64,000 bases of DNA, taken from NCBI RefSeq assembly GCF_013185185.1, contig NZ_JAAZWE010000002.1:434001-498000 (forward strand). The letters are read 5' to 3'. A program made the position numbers and the translations under genes. The notes under the pieces were generated by a model. The model made no database searches. It was not told where the DNA came from and saw only the letters and a list, made by a program, of their open reading frames with translations. Below, piece after piece: positions 36,881 through 46,329 of this stretch; position 1 is the stretch's first letter; each line of letters starts with the position of its first letter. This DNA comes from Saccharibacillus endophyticus (GTDB lineage Bacteria > Bacillota > Bacilli > Paenibacillales > Paenibacillaceae).

Positions 36881-37473
36881 CGCGCCACCCATTGCTCCAA
36901 CAGCACCCCGACCTGACGCTGCGTCTCTTCAAGCGTACCGCTGTTGTCGATCACGAAGTCTGCCCTGCGCTTTTTTTCCTCGATATCAAGCTGGGCGTTC
37001 AGGCGTCCTTCCGCTTGTTCAGGCGCCAGCCCGTCGCGCATCGTCAAGCGCTCCAGCTGCACGGCACGCGGGACGTAGACAACGACGATCTTCTCGTACA
37101 ACCCTTCCAGACCGGACTCGTATAAAAGCGGAATATCCGCAGCCACGATTCCTGTCGGGTCAGCCGCTTCCGCGGCGTCGACCTGTCTGCGAATCTCTGC
37201 ACGGATGGCCGGATGGACGATCGCATTGAGCGCTTCGCGTTCTTCGGGCCGGTTGAAAATATGCTCCGCCATCCTCCGCCGATCCAAGCCGCCTTCCGGC
37301 AGCAGGAACTCCGGACCGAATCGATCGGCTACGGCAGCCAAAAGCGGTTGCCCCGGGTTCATCACCTCGCGCGCAATGATGTCGGCATCGACGATATGAA
37401 CGCCTTGTGCCGCCAACATGTTAGAGACGGTGCTTTTCCCCGTCGCAATGCCGCCGGTCAATCCGATTCTCAT
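36877..37473 (-). CDS. coaE: Dephospho-CoA kinase
   Basis: Last step of coenzyme A synthesis: phosphorylates the 3'-OH of dephospho-CoA. 198 residues with the P-loop GLTGGIATGKSTV, the conserved DADIIAREV and the lid-region Arg/Gln segment LTMRDGLAPEQAEGRL. The ATG overlaps the mutM stop (ATGA). Placement after polA-mutM is the usual Firmicutes order. Confidence 0.95.
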   Translation of the reverse strand: MRIGLTGGIATGKSTVSNMLAAQGVHIVDADIIAREVMNPGQPLLAAVADRFGPEFLLPEGGLDRRRMAEHIFNRPEEREALNAIVHPAIRAEIRRQVDAAEAADPTGIVAADIPLLYESGLEGLYEKIVVVYVPRAVQLERLTMRDGLAPEQAEGRLNAQLDIEEKKRRADFVIDNSGTLEETQRQVGVLLEQWVAR

Positions 37474-38318
37474 GCTTGATGTCCTCCTTCATGCGGCTTC
37501 TGGCAAGTCGGACAGTAGTGGGTACCTCGCCCGCCTACCACAATACGCTCGATCGGAGTGCCGCAGGTATGACAAGGCTGTCCTTTGCGACCATAGATTC
37601 GGTGCTGATCCTGAAACGAACCGGATTCGCCTTGACCGTTCACGTAGGACTTCACCGAAGAGCCGCCGGCAGCGACCGCTTCATTTAAAATATCCACGAT
37701 GCAGCGATGCAAACGTTCCAGTTCCGGACGACTCAGGCTGCCTGCCGCTCTTTCCGGATGCAGACCTGCACGGAACAACGTCTCGTCCACATAGATGTTC
37801 CCGATACCCGCCACAATCTCTTGATTGAGCAGCACCGTCTTCAGACGAGTCTTCTTCCCTTCCAGCTTCGCACCCAGGGCATCTGCCGTAAACTCCGGCA
37901 CCAAAGGCTCGAGACCGAGCTTGAGTAGCGGCGCGCCTGCAAATTCCTCGCCGGCAGGCAGCAGGTCCATCGTCCCGAACTGCCGAACATCGCGATAGCG
38001 AAGCTCCGTACCGTCCGTAAAGTGGAAAATGACATGGGTATGCTTTTCGACCGGATCACTCGACGCGTACAGCCCGTAGCGGCCTTCCATGCGTAAATGG
38101 GACACGATGACCCAACCGTCCAGATTGAAACGCAAAAACTTTCCGCTGCGCTCGATATTGCGTACTTTTTGTCCTTCGAGCAGCGCGGCGAACAGCAGCG
38201 GGTCTTCCGGGCGACGAATGATGCGCGGCAAAGACACGGTAACGCGCTCGATCGTTTTGCCCGTAATGAGCGTATTCAAAGTTCGTCTGACTGTTTCGAC
38301 TTCTGGTAATTCCGGCAT
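37470..38318 (-). CDS. mutM: Formamidopyrimidine-DNA glycosylase
   Basis: Base-excision repair enzyme that removes 8-oxoguanine and formamidopyrimidines and nicks by beta/delta elimination. The ATG at 38318 gives the mandatory MPELPEVETV N-terminus (catalytic Pro2 and Glu3 after Met removal). The H2TH domain (about 130-215, GIGNIYVDETLFRAGLHP) and the zinc finger (CHTC ... CPTC, about 250-272) are present. 282 residues. Lies 47 bases after polA, to which it is functionally related. Confidence 0.96.
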   Translation of the reverse strand: MPELPEVETVRRTLNTLITGKTIERVTVSLPRIIRRPEDPLLFAALLEGQKVRNIERSGKFLRFNLDGWVIVSHLRMEGRYGLYASSDPVEKHTHVIFHFTDGTELRYRDVRQFGTMDLLPAGEEFAGAPLLKLGLEPLVPEFTADALGAKLEGKKTRLKTVLLNQEIVAGIGNIYVDETLFRAGLHPERAAGSLSRPELERLHRCIVDILNEAVAAGGSSVKSYVNGQGESGSFQDQHRIYGRKGQPCHTCGTPIERIVVGGRGTHYCPTCQKPHEGGHQA

Positions 38319-38365
38319 GCTTTTATCACCTTTCCGTATGGCAACCGGGTTATCCGGCAATGCGA

Positions 38366-41044
38366 TTATTTCGCTTCGTACCAGTTGTCGCCGAAGCTGA
38401 CGTCCGCCTTCAACGGCACGGACAGCTTGAGCGCGCCTTCCATCGTTTCCGGTAGAAGTTTCTTCATCAGTTCCAATTCGTCGGCCGGCACTTCGAATAC
38501 CAATTCGTCATGCACTTGAAGCAGCATGCGGCTTTTCAATCCGCGCTCGGCAAGCACCGCGTCGACCTGAACCATCGCAAGCTTGATAATATCCGCGGCA
38601 GTGCCTTGAATCGGGGTGTTCATCGCGGTACGCTCGGCGAACGAACGCTGCGCGAAATTCCGATTATGGATATCCGGCAGATAACGACGGCGTTCAAGCA
38701 TCGTTTTGACGTAGCCGTCTTTTTTCGCTTCTTCGACGATATCGTGCATATATTGTTGAACGCCTTTGAAAGCGGCGAAATACTGCTCGATAAACTCGGC
38801 GGCTTGTTTCCGCGTGATGCCGAGATTCTGCGACAGTCCGTAATCGCTGATTCCGTAAACGATGCCGAAGTTAACGGCTTTCGCCGAACGGCGCATGTTG
38901 GAATCGACTTCTTCTTTTTTCACGCCGAATACGTCCATCGCCGTTTTCGTATGAATATCCATATCGTGCAGGAACGCTTCCTTCAATCCTTCGTCGTCCG
39001 AAATATGCGCCAATACGCGAAGTTCGATCTGCGAATAGTCGGCGGCAAGAATCGTCCAGCCCGGCTCCGACGGAACGAAGGCTTTACGGATTTTGCGACC
39101 TTCCTCCAGACGAATCGGGATGTTCTGAAGGTTCGGATATTGGCTGCTCAGACGTCCTGTGGCGGTCAAAGCCTGACGGTAATACGTATGCACCTTGCCG
39201 GTCTCCGGACGAATTTCTTTCAGCAGGCCGTCGATATACGTCGATTGCAGCTTTGCCAATTGGCGATACTGCAAAATGGTCCGCACGATCGCATGGTAAG
39301 GCGCCAATTCCTCCAATACTTTCGCATCGGTCGAATAGCCGGTTTTGGTCTTCTTTTTCACGGGCAGACCCAATTTATCAAACAGGATTTCACCCAGTTG
39401 GCGCGTCGAGTTGATGTTGAATTCAGTTCCGGCATGCTCGTAAATCTCGCCTTGCAGACGTTTGATTTCAACTTCGAATTCGCTGCCCAATGCTTCCAGG
39501 TCGTCCGGATTGACGGCGATTCCCTGCTTTTCCATATCGGCCAGAATGCGCGAGAGCGGCATCTCCAGCTTGTAGAACAGATCGTTCATTTCGAAGCTTT
39601 CCAGCAGCTCGCGCTGCTTCGGAATGATCGCTTCGAGCGCTTCGACTTTGCGTGCCGAATGAGCTGCGAGCGTCTCGACGTCCGGCCACGCGAACTTGGT
39701 CAGACGGCCGTAGACCGCTTCGTCCTCGGCCAACGTCGGCAGTTCGTATTTGACCGCAAGGCCGCTTACCGTCGTCGCCGTTTCCGTCGGATCGATCAGA
39801 TAAGCCGCAAGCTGCGAATCGAATGCCGCGCCCGCGAAATGAACGCCGTTCCAATGCAGCGCCAGATCGGTGCGGTGCAGGTCGTAGCCGCTTTTCGGCG
39901 CGTCGGCGTTTTCCAGCCAATCCAGCACCGGCGAAGCTTTCGGCGAACGCAGCAGCTCGAACGGCACGTAATAATACCGATCTTGCCCGTGAAGCGTCAG
40001 TCCGGCGACCTCGGCGTGATGCGGGTTATCGCCGTGCGTTTCCGCATGCAGGACGCTAACGTCCGGCAGGAATTCGATCAGTTCGCCCAGCGTGTCTTCG
40101 TCCACGATCCGTACGTCGAGCGGCGCACGGTCTTCCGCTTTCGGAGCCGGTTCCGCGAACGGATCTTCGTCTTCTTCGCCCGCGTAAGGGATTTTTTCGA
40201 TCAATGAATTAAACTGAAGCTTGCGCAGGACGGGTTCCGCCGTTTCGCGGTTCGCCCCGGCGTAAGCAAGCTCGTTCCATTCCAGCGGCAGCGGGACTTC
40301 GCGGAAAATGGTCGCCAGCTTTTTGCTGAGCAGCGCGCTGTCTTTGTTTTCTTCGACTTTTTCTTTTTGTTTGCCTTTCAGCTTGTCGGTATTGTCCAAC
40401 AGATTCTCGACCGAACCGAATTCGTGCAGCAGCTTCAACGCCGTCTTCTCGCCGACTCCCGGCACGCCGGGAATATTATCGGACGAATCGCCCATCAAGC
40501 CTTTGAGATCCACGATCTGTGCCGGCGTCAAGCCGAAACGCTCCATGATTTGCTCGGGCCCGTGCGGCAGCACGTCGCCTACTCCCTTGCCCTTGAGCAA
40601 GTTGATGCGCACATGTTCCGATGCCAGCTGAAGTACGTCCTGGTCGCCGCTGACGATGACCGTTTCGCATTTCTCCGCATCGGCCCGATCCGCGAGCGTT
40701 CCCATGATATCGTCGGCTTCATAGTTTTCCAATTCGTATTGCTTGATGCCCAGCGCCTCGATCAGTTCCTTCAGCAAAGGAAACTGCGCGGAAAGCTCGG
40801 GCGGCGTCTTTTGACGTCCTGCTTTGTATTCGCTGTAGGTATCGTGCCTGAATGTCTTCTTGCCCGCGTCGAACGTAACCAGGATGTGTGTCGGCTTCTC
40901 GTCTTGCAGCAGCCGAAGCAGCATCAGCATAAAACCGTACACCGCGTTGGTCGGCCGTCCGTCGGCCGTCTGCAGCGGGGCGGTAATGCCGTAGAATGCC
41001 CGGTAGATCAGATTGTTGCCGTCGATCATCATTAATTTGTTCAT
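38366..41044 (-). CDS. polA: DNA polymerase I
   Basis: Repair and Okazaki-fragment polymerase, 892 residues. The 5'-nuclease (about 1-290, MMIDGNNLIYRAFYG, LKGLMGDSSDNIPG) and polymerase domain (about 480-892) are intact: motif A LAADYSQIELRVLAHIS, motif B RRSAKAVNFGIVYG, motif C LQVHDELVFE. In the 3'-5' exonuclease region the first metal-binding motif reads VLHAETHGD instead of a D-x-E pattern, so proofreading is probably lost, as in Bacillus Pol I. GGAGG precedes the ATG at 41044. Heads the polA-mutM-coaE operon. Confidence 0.97.
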   Translation of the reverse strand: MNKLMMIDGNNLIYRAFYGITAPLQTADGRPTNAVYGFMLMLLRLLQDEKPTHILVTFDAGKKTFRHDTYSEYKAGRQKTPPELSAQFPLLKELIEALGIKQYELENYEADDIMGTLADRADAEKCETVIVSGDQDVLQLASEHVRINLLKGKGVGDVLPHGPEQIMERFGLTPAQIVDLKGLMGDSSDNIPGVPGVGEKTALKLLHEFGSVENLLDNTDKLKGKQKEKVEENKDSALLSKKLATIFREVPLPLEWNELAYAGANRETAEPVLRKLQFNSLIEKIPYAGEEDEDPFAEPAPKAEDRAPLDVRIVDEDTLGELIEFLPDVSVLHAETHGDNPHHAEVAGLTLHGQDRYYYVPFELLRSPKASPVLDWLENADAPKSGYDLHRTDLALHWNGVHFAGAAFDSQLAAYLIDPTETATTVSGLAVKYELPTLAEDEAVYGRLTKFAWPDVETLAAHSARKVEALEAIIPKQRELLESFEMNDLFYKLEMPLSRILADMEKQGIAVNPDDLEALGSEFEVEIKRLQGEIYEHAGTEFNINSTRQLGEILFDKLGLPVKKKTKTGYSTDAKVLEELAPYHAIVRTILQYRQLAKLQSTYIDGLLKEIRPETGKVHTYYRQALTATGRLSSQYPNLQNIPIRLEEGRKIRKAFVPSEPGWTILAADYSQIELRVLAHISDDEGLKEAFLHDMDIHTKTAMDVFGVKKEEVDSNMRRSAKAVNFGIVYGISDYGLSQNLGITRKQAAEFIEQYFAAFKGVQQYMHDIVEEAKKDGYVKTMLERRRYLPDIHNRNFAQRSFAERTAMNTPIQGTAADIIKLAMVQVDAVLAERGLKSRMLLQVHDELVFEVPADELELMKKLLPETMEGALKLSVPLKADVSFGDNWYEAK

Positions 41045-41190
41045 GCCCAACCTCCGCTTTGGCGTAATCTTCGTTCCTCTATGATACCATCAAACGTCTA
41101 AAAAGCCGAATCCCGCTTATGCGAAATCCGGCAAAAAATAAGGGGGATTTTTTTCGAATGCTGCATCTTTTGCATGATGCCGGGCTGCGT

Positions 41191-42216
41191 TCAACGTTCA
41201 TTATTTTTATCTTTTTTCTTGCGAGTACGCGCACGGCCGGCACCCATGTTCATATCGAGAATGTCCGCGGTAAGCCCTCGCTGCTTCAACCACCAATAAG
41301 TCGCTCCGGTCGAAGCCAAAATAATGCTTAACGCAAAAACATAACCGAGCGGCCAGGACAACTCCGGCATATGTTCGAAATTCATGCCCCAGATCGCTCC
41401 GAGCGCCGTCGTCGGCGTAAGGAGCACCGTATATAACGTCAAAGCTTTCATGATATCGTTGGAGCGATAATTCGTAATGTTCTCGTCTACCCGAAGCAGC
41501 GAATCGATCTCTTCGTCGTATTCGCGCTGGAGCATGCTGATTCGCTTAAGGCGCATGTCGATGATATGTTTGCAGTCGGAATCTTGCATATCTCTGCGAA
41601 ACGTCTCGTCGGACGCGTAGCGCATTTCCTTGATCGGAATGATTTGCGCGTTCCAATACGTCAGATCGTTGCGCAAATCGATGGTGCGTTTGAGGATGCG
41701 TCGGTCATTTCGCCCCCGCATCTCTTCTTCCAGCGCATGCAGGCTTTGTTCGAAACGATCGGATTGCACGAAAAAAAATTCCAGAATTTCGCTTAACAGC
41801 ACCAGAAGCGCATCGATCGGCGAAACGCAGGCCAGCATTGCTTTTTGTAATCCGTCCTCATCGGTGCGCGTCAGCGTCAAGTTCGTACCGCCGATTAAAA
41901 TCAACACGTCTTTTTTTACGAAATAGTGCAGGAGCAGATTATTATCGCGTTTGTCAGGCGCCATGTCGAGCGACAACGTTCCGTTAAGCACGCTGTCATC
42001 CCCGGCATGCCGCGCGATCGCCAGCGTGCGGTTGCGCGTTCTCGACGTGCTTTCCTCCAGCCAATCGACGATATCTTGGTCGGCTGCATATCCGAGCCGT
42101 TCCTTGGCATCCGCGTGGTCGACGAAACGGTACCACCGCCAGTCCCGGTCTAAGCTATCTTCGTCTTCCGATCGTTTATTATGTATGCGAAGCCGATCAT
42201 CCTTATCCATATCCAT
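41191..42216 (-). CDS. corA: CorA-type divalent cation (Mg/Co) transporter
   Basis: A pentameric channel protein of 341 residues. A large acidic N-terminal cytosolic domain with a coiled helix (about 150-260) is followed by two C-terminal spans. The hallmark selectivity motif GMNFEHMPEL lies between the spans (TTALGAIWGMN). The last residues are strongly basic (RARTRKKKDK). GGAAGGA is the ribosome binding site. It lies between phoU and polA but is separated from phoU by a terminator, so it is a single-gene unit; import of Mg ions is the likely role. Confidence 0.92.
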   Translation of the reverse strand: MDMDKDDRLRIHNKRSEDEDSLDRDWRWYRFVDHADAKERLGYAADQDIVDWLEESTSRTRNRTLAIARHAGDDSVLNGTLSLDMAPDKRDNNLLLHYFVKKDVLILIGGTNLTLTRTDEDGLQKAMLACVSPIDALLVLLSEILEFFFVQSDRFEQSLHALEEEMRGRNDRRILKRTIDLRNDLTYWNAQIIPIKEMRYASDETFRRDMQDSDCKHIIDMRLKRISMLQREYDEEIDSLLRVDENITNYRSNDIMKALTLYTVLLTPTTALGAIWGMNFEHMPELSWPLGYVFALSIILASTGATYWWLKQRGLTADILDMNMGAGRARTRKKKDKNNER

Positions 42217-42285
42217 TCTTCCTTCCCTGCATACTCATGTCCGCCTTATCCATTACCCTGCCGGATTCACTCTGCAAACCAAATT

Positions 42286-42330
42286 AAAAAGCCCGCACTC
42301 TCCGGCAGGGAATACCGGAGAACGCGGGCA
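42286..42330 (-). terminator. Terminator of pstB-phoU
   Basis: GCCCGC with CTCTCCGG (42291-42304) pairs with CCGGAGA and GCGGGC (up to 42329). A run of A on the plus strand supplies the U tract. It lies 12 bases after the phoU stop. Confidence 0.88.
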
Positions 42331-42341
42331 GCGGGGAACGA

Positions 42342-43001
42342 TTAAGAATTCAAATCAGGGCGGCGTCCGGTTACGAGGAATACGACGTTTTCGCCGATAT
42401 TCGTCGCATGGTCGGCTATACGCTCGATGTAACGGCCCACCATCTGAAGCAGCATCATTTGCGGCGCCGCTTCCGGCTTGTCGATCAGCAGCGCGTACAA
42501 TTCGCGCAGCATGGAGCCGTACAGCTCGTCGACTTCGTCGTCGTCTTTCGCCATTTTGTACGCGAGATCGGTATTTTCGTCCATATAGGAACGAATCGAC
42601 TCCGAAATCATGGTCGAAGCGATGCCGGCCATGTGCGGAATATCCACCAATGGTTTAACAACGGCTTCGCCATCCAGGCGTACGGTCACTTTCGCGATAT
42701 CGCGGGCCAGATCGCCCATTCGTTCCAGATCGCTCGAAATTTTGAAAGCGACGATAATGCGGCGCAAGTCTTTGGCAACCGGCTGCTGCGTAATGATCAA
42801 CTGCGAGCCGAGTTCCAAAATTTCTTCTTCCAGCACGTTAAGCTCGCCGTCGCGGCGGATCACCTCTTCGGCTTTTGCCAAGTCGGCTGTTTTCAGCGAT
42901 TCCACGGCTTCCTGCAACGCTTCGTCCATTCGGGTGCCCATCTTGATGAGCAGTTCGCGAAGCTGGTTCAATCCCGAGTCAAAGTCTGTTCTGCGGACCA
43001 T
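42342..43001 (-). CDS. phoU: Phosphate-specific transport accessory protein PhoU
   Basis: A 219-residue all-helical protein of two PhoU repeats (SDLERMGDLARDIAKVTVR and GRYIERIADHATNIGENVVF) that binds metal clusters. It couples PstSCAB activity to the PhoR kinase and keeps the Pho regulon off at high phosphate (known). It follows pstB by 40 bases on the same strand, with GGAGG before its ATG. The operon lacks pstSCA here. Confidence 0.95.
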   Translation of the reverse strand: MVRRTDFDSGLNQLRELLIKMGTRMDEALQEAVESLKTADLAKAEEVIRRDGELNVLEEEILELGSQLIITQQPVAKDLRRIIVAFKISSDLERMGDLARDIAKVTVRLDGEAVVKPLVDIPHMAGIASTMISESIRSYMDENTDLAYKMAKDDDEVDELYGSMLRELYALLIDKPEAAPQMMLLQMVGRYIERIADHATNIGENVVFLVTGRRPDLNS

Positions 43002-43041
43002 ATCGAAACGACCTCCTTATTCCTTATACTTTATAATGTGA

Positions 43042-43797
43042 TTAACCAAACCGGCCGGAAATGTAATCTTCCGTGCGCGAATCTTCCGGCGTGGAGAATA
43101 AGGTCTTGGTTTCCGCCGCTTCAACGACTACGCCGTTCAGGAAAAAGACAGTTTTATCCGAAACCCGTGCTGCTTGATGCATGTTGTGCGTCACCATGAC
43201 GATGGTATATTTATGCTTGATCTCGCGAATCAGTTCTTCGATCTTCGCCGTCGAAATCGGGTCGAGGGCCGAAGTGGATTCGTCCATCAGCAATACGTCG
43301 GGTTTTACCGCAAGCGCGCGCGCGATGCACAGACGCTGCTGCTGGCCGCCGGACAATCCGAACGCCGAACGCTTCAAGAAATCTTTAACCTCGTCCCAGA
43401 GGGCCGATTGCTTCAAGCTCTCTTCGACGATCTCGTCCAATTCGGCTTTCTTGCTGATGCCTTTCAGGCGCGGGCCGTAGGCTACGTTCTCATAGATCGA
43501 TTTCGGGAAAGGATTCGGCTGCTGGAAGACCATTCCGACCCGCTTGCGCAAATCTTCGACTTCCATGTTTTTATCATAAATATCAGCGCCGCCAAGCGAC
43601 ACGAGTCCTTCGATTCGCGTCCCGGCGATTTGGTCGTTCATTCGGTTAAGCGTTCGGAGCAGCGTCGACTTGCCGCAGCCCGAAGGACCGATAAAAGCGG
43701 TCGCCGCTTTTTCGGGAATATCAAGATTGACGCTCTTCAGCGCATGAAACTGGTCGTAATACAGATCCAGGTTTTCGGTACGAATAATCGGTTCCAT
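43042..43797 (-). CDS. pstB: Phosphate ABC transporter ATP-binding protein PstB
   Basis: A 251-residue ATPase of the high-affinity phosphate importer: Walker [37 protein letters not shown], Walker [23 protein letters not shown]- and [14 protein letters not shown]-like segments are PstB-specific. GAAGGAGA precedes the ATG. PHO-box repeats with a correctly spaced -10 box lie just upstream. Unusually, no pstS, pstC or pstA precedes it; they must be elsewhere or lost. Confidence 0.95.
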   Translation of the reverse strand: MEPIIRTENLDLYYDQFHALKSVNLDIPEKAATAFIGPSGCGKSTLLRTLNRMNDQIAGTRIEGLVSLGGADIYDKNMEVEDLRKRVGMVFQQPNPFPKSIYENVAYGPRLKGISKKAELDEIVEESLKQSALWDEVKDFLKRSAFGLSGGQQQRLCIARALAVKPDVLLMDESTSALDPISTAKIEELIREIKHKYTIVMVTHNMHQAARVSDKTVFFLNGVVVEAAETKTLFSTPEDSRTEDYISGRFG

Positions 43798-43831
43798 TCT
43801 TCTGAGTCTCCTTCGCGATTCTCCTCAAGCC

Positions 43832-43885
43832 AGTGTATCGTCGGTTTGTTAAGGACGTTAAGAAGAATTGTAAACGCAGGGTAAA
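43832..43885 (-). promoter_or_regulatory. PHO-box array and -10 box of pstB-phoU
   Basis: On the minus strand TTTACC, TTTACA, a weaker TCTTAA and TTAACA begin at 11-base intervals (plus-strand starts 43847, 43858, 43869, 43880). TTAACA is followed after 9 bases by TACACT (43832-43837). TT(A/T)ACA-like hexamers every 11 bp are the PhoP binding pattern of Bacillus. Confidence 0.82.
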
Positions 43886-43893
43886 ATCTGGTC

Positions 43894-45312
43894 TTATCGC
43901 TCGTTTAACGATTGTTCCAATGCGGAGCGAACCGCCTCGACTTCGCGAAGCGCCCCTTCCGTCAATCCGAAGGTGACACGCCCGCCTTTTTCAGAGCCGC
44001 GAGCCGACGCGGACACTTCTTGAAACTCTCCGTCCGCGGCGCCCATTCGGTCCGATGCGCTGCGGATTCGAGTCTCGGCTGCTTCCATGCCGGCTGCTGC
44101 GCCTTGACTCAATGTGTTCATCCGTTCCAACAGGCTGCCGATTTCATCGGAAAGCAAACGCGTGGATTCGGCCAAAGCCCTCACTTCGCCTGCAACAACC
44201 GCAAAGCCCCGTCCCGCTTCGCCCGCCCGCGCAGCCTCGATCGAAGCGTTCAGGGCGAGCAGCGAGCTTGTGCCCGCAATCCCGCGAATCGAGCCGGTTG
44301 CTTGGGCGATTTCCTTGGCGCAGCTCAGCATGTCGCCGATCGACTCGCGTTGATCCGCGATAGCCGAAGCCGCATCGGAAAAAGCCGAACCTGCATCGGC
44401 AAGCGCCTTACGACCGTCTTCCGTCCGGCGGTTCATCCGCTCTGCCTCGCGCATCACATTGCCGGCAGCATCATGAATCTCTGTTAACGAACCCGATACC
44501 TGTCCCAGCATGCGCCGGCTTCCCGCGATCTGATTCTGACGTTCCTTCGCGGAACGCTCTTGCAGGTCGCGCGACAAACGAATAAGGTCCCGAACGGTCA
44601 ATACGCCTTCATAACGCCCTTCGCGCGTGAGGATGACGCAATCCGCGAACGATTCGTCGCCTCTTGCCAGTGCCGTATCGATCAGGTCCGCCGGACAGGT
44701 ATCCGCTTCCGAGGTCAACGGAGGCAAGCCGGCCGCTTCCGCTACCGGGCGATCATAGAATAACTCCGGCGCAAAACGCCCGGTCAACTTGCGGTAAAAA
44801 GCGTCCCTCATCAACAGCATCATCGGTTGGCCGCTTGACGAGCAGACCACCACGCAAGGTGCTTCGGCCTCGCTTTTAAACACCTGCAAAGCTTCAAAAC
44901 AAGTAAGTTCCGGCCCAATGACCGGAGCTATGCGCGCATAATCGGATAACGATAGCGGTTCTTCATTCGCTCCCGGCTCATCCCCTAAAGCAAGCTCATT
45001 TTTAAACGATATATCCTCTTCTGCAGATACCGTTGGCTTGCTTAAAGCCTCTTTTGTGAATTCCTTCACGGAAGCCTCCGACTCAAGCTCCCGTTCGGCA
45101 TGCCTTGCAAGTCTTGCACGATGCTCCATCGGCCCTTTGCCGCGGAGAAGCGAAGCGAGAGCGGGAGTTTGTGCCGTTTCCGCTCGAAGTTCATCCGTTG
45201 CGGCAGACGCCCCTGTCCGCTCGCGTTGTTCGGCTTGCCCATTGGGCAGAAGTTTTTCTAACCCAGACTTTTGAACCACTTCTTCTCTTTCAAGCGTTCC
45301 CGCTCCAGGCAT
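43894..45312 (-). CDS. Soluble chemoreceptor-like protein with CBS-like sensor region and MCP signalling domain
   Basis: A 472-residue protein with no membrane span. Residues about 1-115 are a charged, low-complexity lead. About 125-245 is a tandem CBS-like region ([43 protein letters not shown]). Residues 260-460 form a methyl-accepting signalling helix bundle with the tip [20 protein letters not shown]. Such proteins couple a cytosolic ligand (often an adenine nucleotide for CBS) to CheA. It lies between phoP and pstB and has its own PHO-box-like array, suggesting phosphate-starvation control. Target pathway and ligand are unknown; a role outside chemotaxis is possible. Confidence 0.85.
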   Translation of the reverse strand: MPGAGTLEREEVVQKSGLEKLLPNGQAEQRERTGASAATDELRAETAQTPALASLLRGKGPMEHRARLARHAERELESEASVKEFTKEALSKPTVSAEEDISFKNELALGDEPGANEEPLSLSDYARIAPVIGPELTCFEALQVFKSEAEAPCVVVCSSSGQPMMLLMRDAFYRKLTGRFAPELFYDRPVAEAAGLPPLTSEADTCPADLIDTALARGDESFADCVILTREGRYEGVLTVRDLIRLSRDLQERSAKERQNQIAGSRRMLGQVSGSLTEIHDAAGNVMREAERMNRRTEDGRKALADAGSAFSDAASAIADQRESIGDMLSCAKEIAQATGSIRGIAGTSSLLALNASIEAARAGEAGRGFAVVAGEVRALAESTRLLSDEIGSLLERMNTLSQGAAAGMEAAETRIRSASDRMGAADGEFQEVSASARGSEKGGRVTFGLTEGALREVEAVRSALEQSLNER

Positions 45313-45342
45313 AAATGCTTCGCCCCCGTTGTGTTTTTTTCA

Positions 45343-45396
45343 ATTATAGCGCGGACTCGTTACTTTGGTGTCAACGCTCGGTTAACACTAGGTAAA
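45343..45396 (-). promoter_or_regulatory. PHO-box array and -10 box of the CBS-MCP gene
   Basis: On the minus strand TTTACC, TTAACC and TTGACA start at strict 11-base intervals (plus-strand starts 45369, 45380, 45391). A perfect TATAAT (45343-45348) lies downstream; its distance from TTGACA (20 bases) is longer than in a standard promoter, as expected if PhoP activation is needed. Confidence 0.75.
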
Positions 45397-45403
45397 AAGA
45401 CGC

Positions 45404-45447
45404 AAAAAAAAGACTCCGACCTTCCCTTAAAGGGAGGGTCTGGAGTC
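45404..45447 (-). terminator. Terminator of phoP
   Basis: AGACTCC and CCTTCCCT pair with AGGGAGGG and GGAGT on the opposite side, with an A7 run at 45404-45410 giving the U tract. It overlaps the phoP stop codon and separates phoP from the CBS-MCP gene. Confidence 0.82.
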
Positions 45448-46161
45448 CGCTTTGGCTTGAGCCACCACCAACTTATAACCTACGCCTCGAATCGAGTCGA
45501 TATGCACGGAACCCGGATCAAGCTCCAGCTTTTTACGCAAGGAGCTGACGTGAACGTCCACGGTGCGTTGGCCGCCGATGTAATCGAAGCCCCAAACCGC
45601 GTTCATCAAATCATCGCGTGTCATGACGACGCCAGGCTTACGCGCCAGATACAACAAGACTTCGAATTCTTTCGGTCTCAAATTAATCGCCTGCTGACCG
45701 AGCATGACTTCGTATTTATCCGGGTAAATCGTCAGTGCACCCAAGCTGATTTTGGATTCGGAACTTGCCGGAGCCGTATATTCCGATTCCTCGCCCGACG
45801 TACGCCGGATCACCGCACCCACGCGCGCCAGCATTTCCGATACGCCAAACGGCTTGGTAATATAATCGTCCGCGCCCAGCTTCAATCCGAGCACGATGTC
45901 TTCTTCAGCGTTTTTGGCGGTTAGAATAACAATCGGCGTCTTGACGCCGGAAACGCGCAGCTTCTCCAAAATTTCAATGCCGTTCATGCCCGGCAGCATC
46001 AGGTCCAGCAGGATCAAATCGAAAGATTCCCTGCGAGCCCGCTCATATCCGCCTGTCCCATGCTCCTCGAGTACAACCTCGTAGCCGTCCTGAGACAGAT
46101 TGTAAGAAATCAACCGGGACAGCGTCGGCTCGTCTTCGATCACGAGCAGTTTCCTAGCCAT
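45427..46161 (-). CDS. phoP: Phosphate-response regulator PhoP (OmpR family)
   Basis: A 244-residue response regulator. The receiver has Asp10, phospho-acceptor Asp53 (LILLDLMLPG), Thr in VILTAKN and Lys in TKPFG. The OmpR winged helix (about 150-235: LRPKEFEVLLYLARKPG, GGQRTVDVHVSSLRKKL) follows. It is identified as PhoP by sequence style and by its neighbours phoR, pstB, phoU and polA. In B. subtilis phoP precedes phoR; here phoR lies upstream and the gap of about 170 bp contains a PHO-box promoter. Confidence 0.9.
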   Translation of the reverse strand: MARKLLVIEDEPTLSRLISYNLSQDGYEVVLEEHGTGGYERARRESFDLILLDLMLPGMNGIEILEKLRVSGVKTPIVILTAKNAEEDIVLGLKLGADDYITKPFGVSEMLARVGAVIRRTSGEESEYTAPASSESKISLGALTIYPDKYEVMLGQQAINLRPKEFEVLLYLARKPGVVMTRDDLMNAVWGFDYIGGQRTVDVHVSSLRKKLELDPGSVHIDSIRGVGYKLVVAQAKADSRPSL

Positions 46162-46294
46162 TGGCTCGATCCCCCATTTCGTTTGCCTTCAACATTCAAG
46201 CAAGAAGCCGCAAGTCACGTTTACCCTTATCTGTTTAACGCTCTTCGGGCGAAAAATGACAGGCTTTTGCCTATGTCTATTTTTGACCTTCATC

Positions 46295-46326
46295 AGCATA
46301 TCACGGCATTGTTAACTCTGTGTAAA
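46295..46326 (-). promoter_or_regulatory. PHO box and -10 of phoP
   Basis: On the minus strand TTTACA and TTAACA start 11 bases apart (plus-strand starts 46310 and 46321), and 9 bases later comes TATGCT (46295-46300). The geometry is identical to the pstB promoter. It lies just after the phoR stop, so phoP can be made independently of phoR. Confidence 0.75.
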
Positions 46327-46329
46327 AAA

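Noticed and set aside
38510-40207. 565-codon plus-strand frame opposite polA
   Set aside because: Same reasoning: PolA is complete and this frame has no family likeness.
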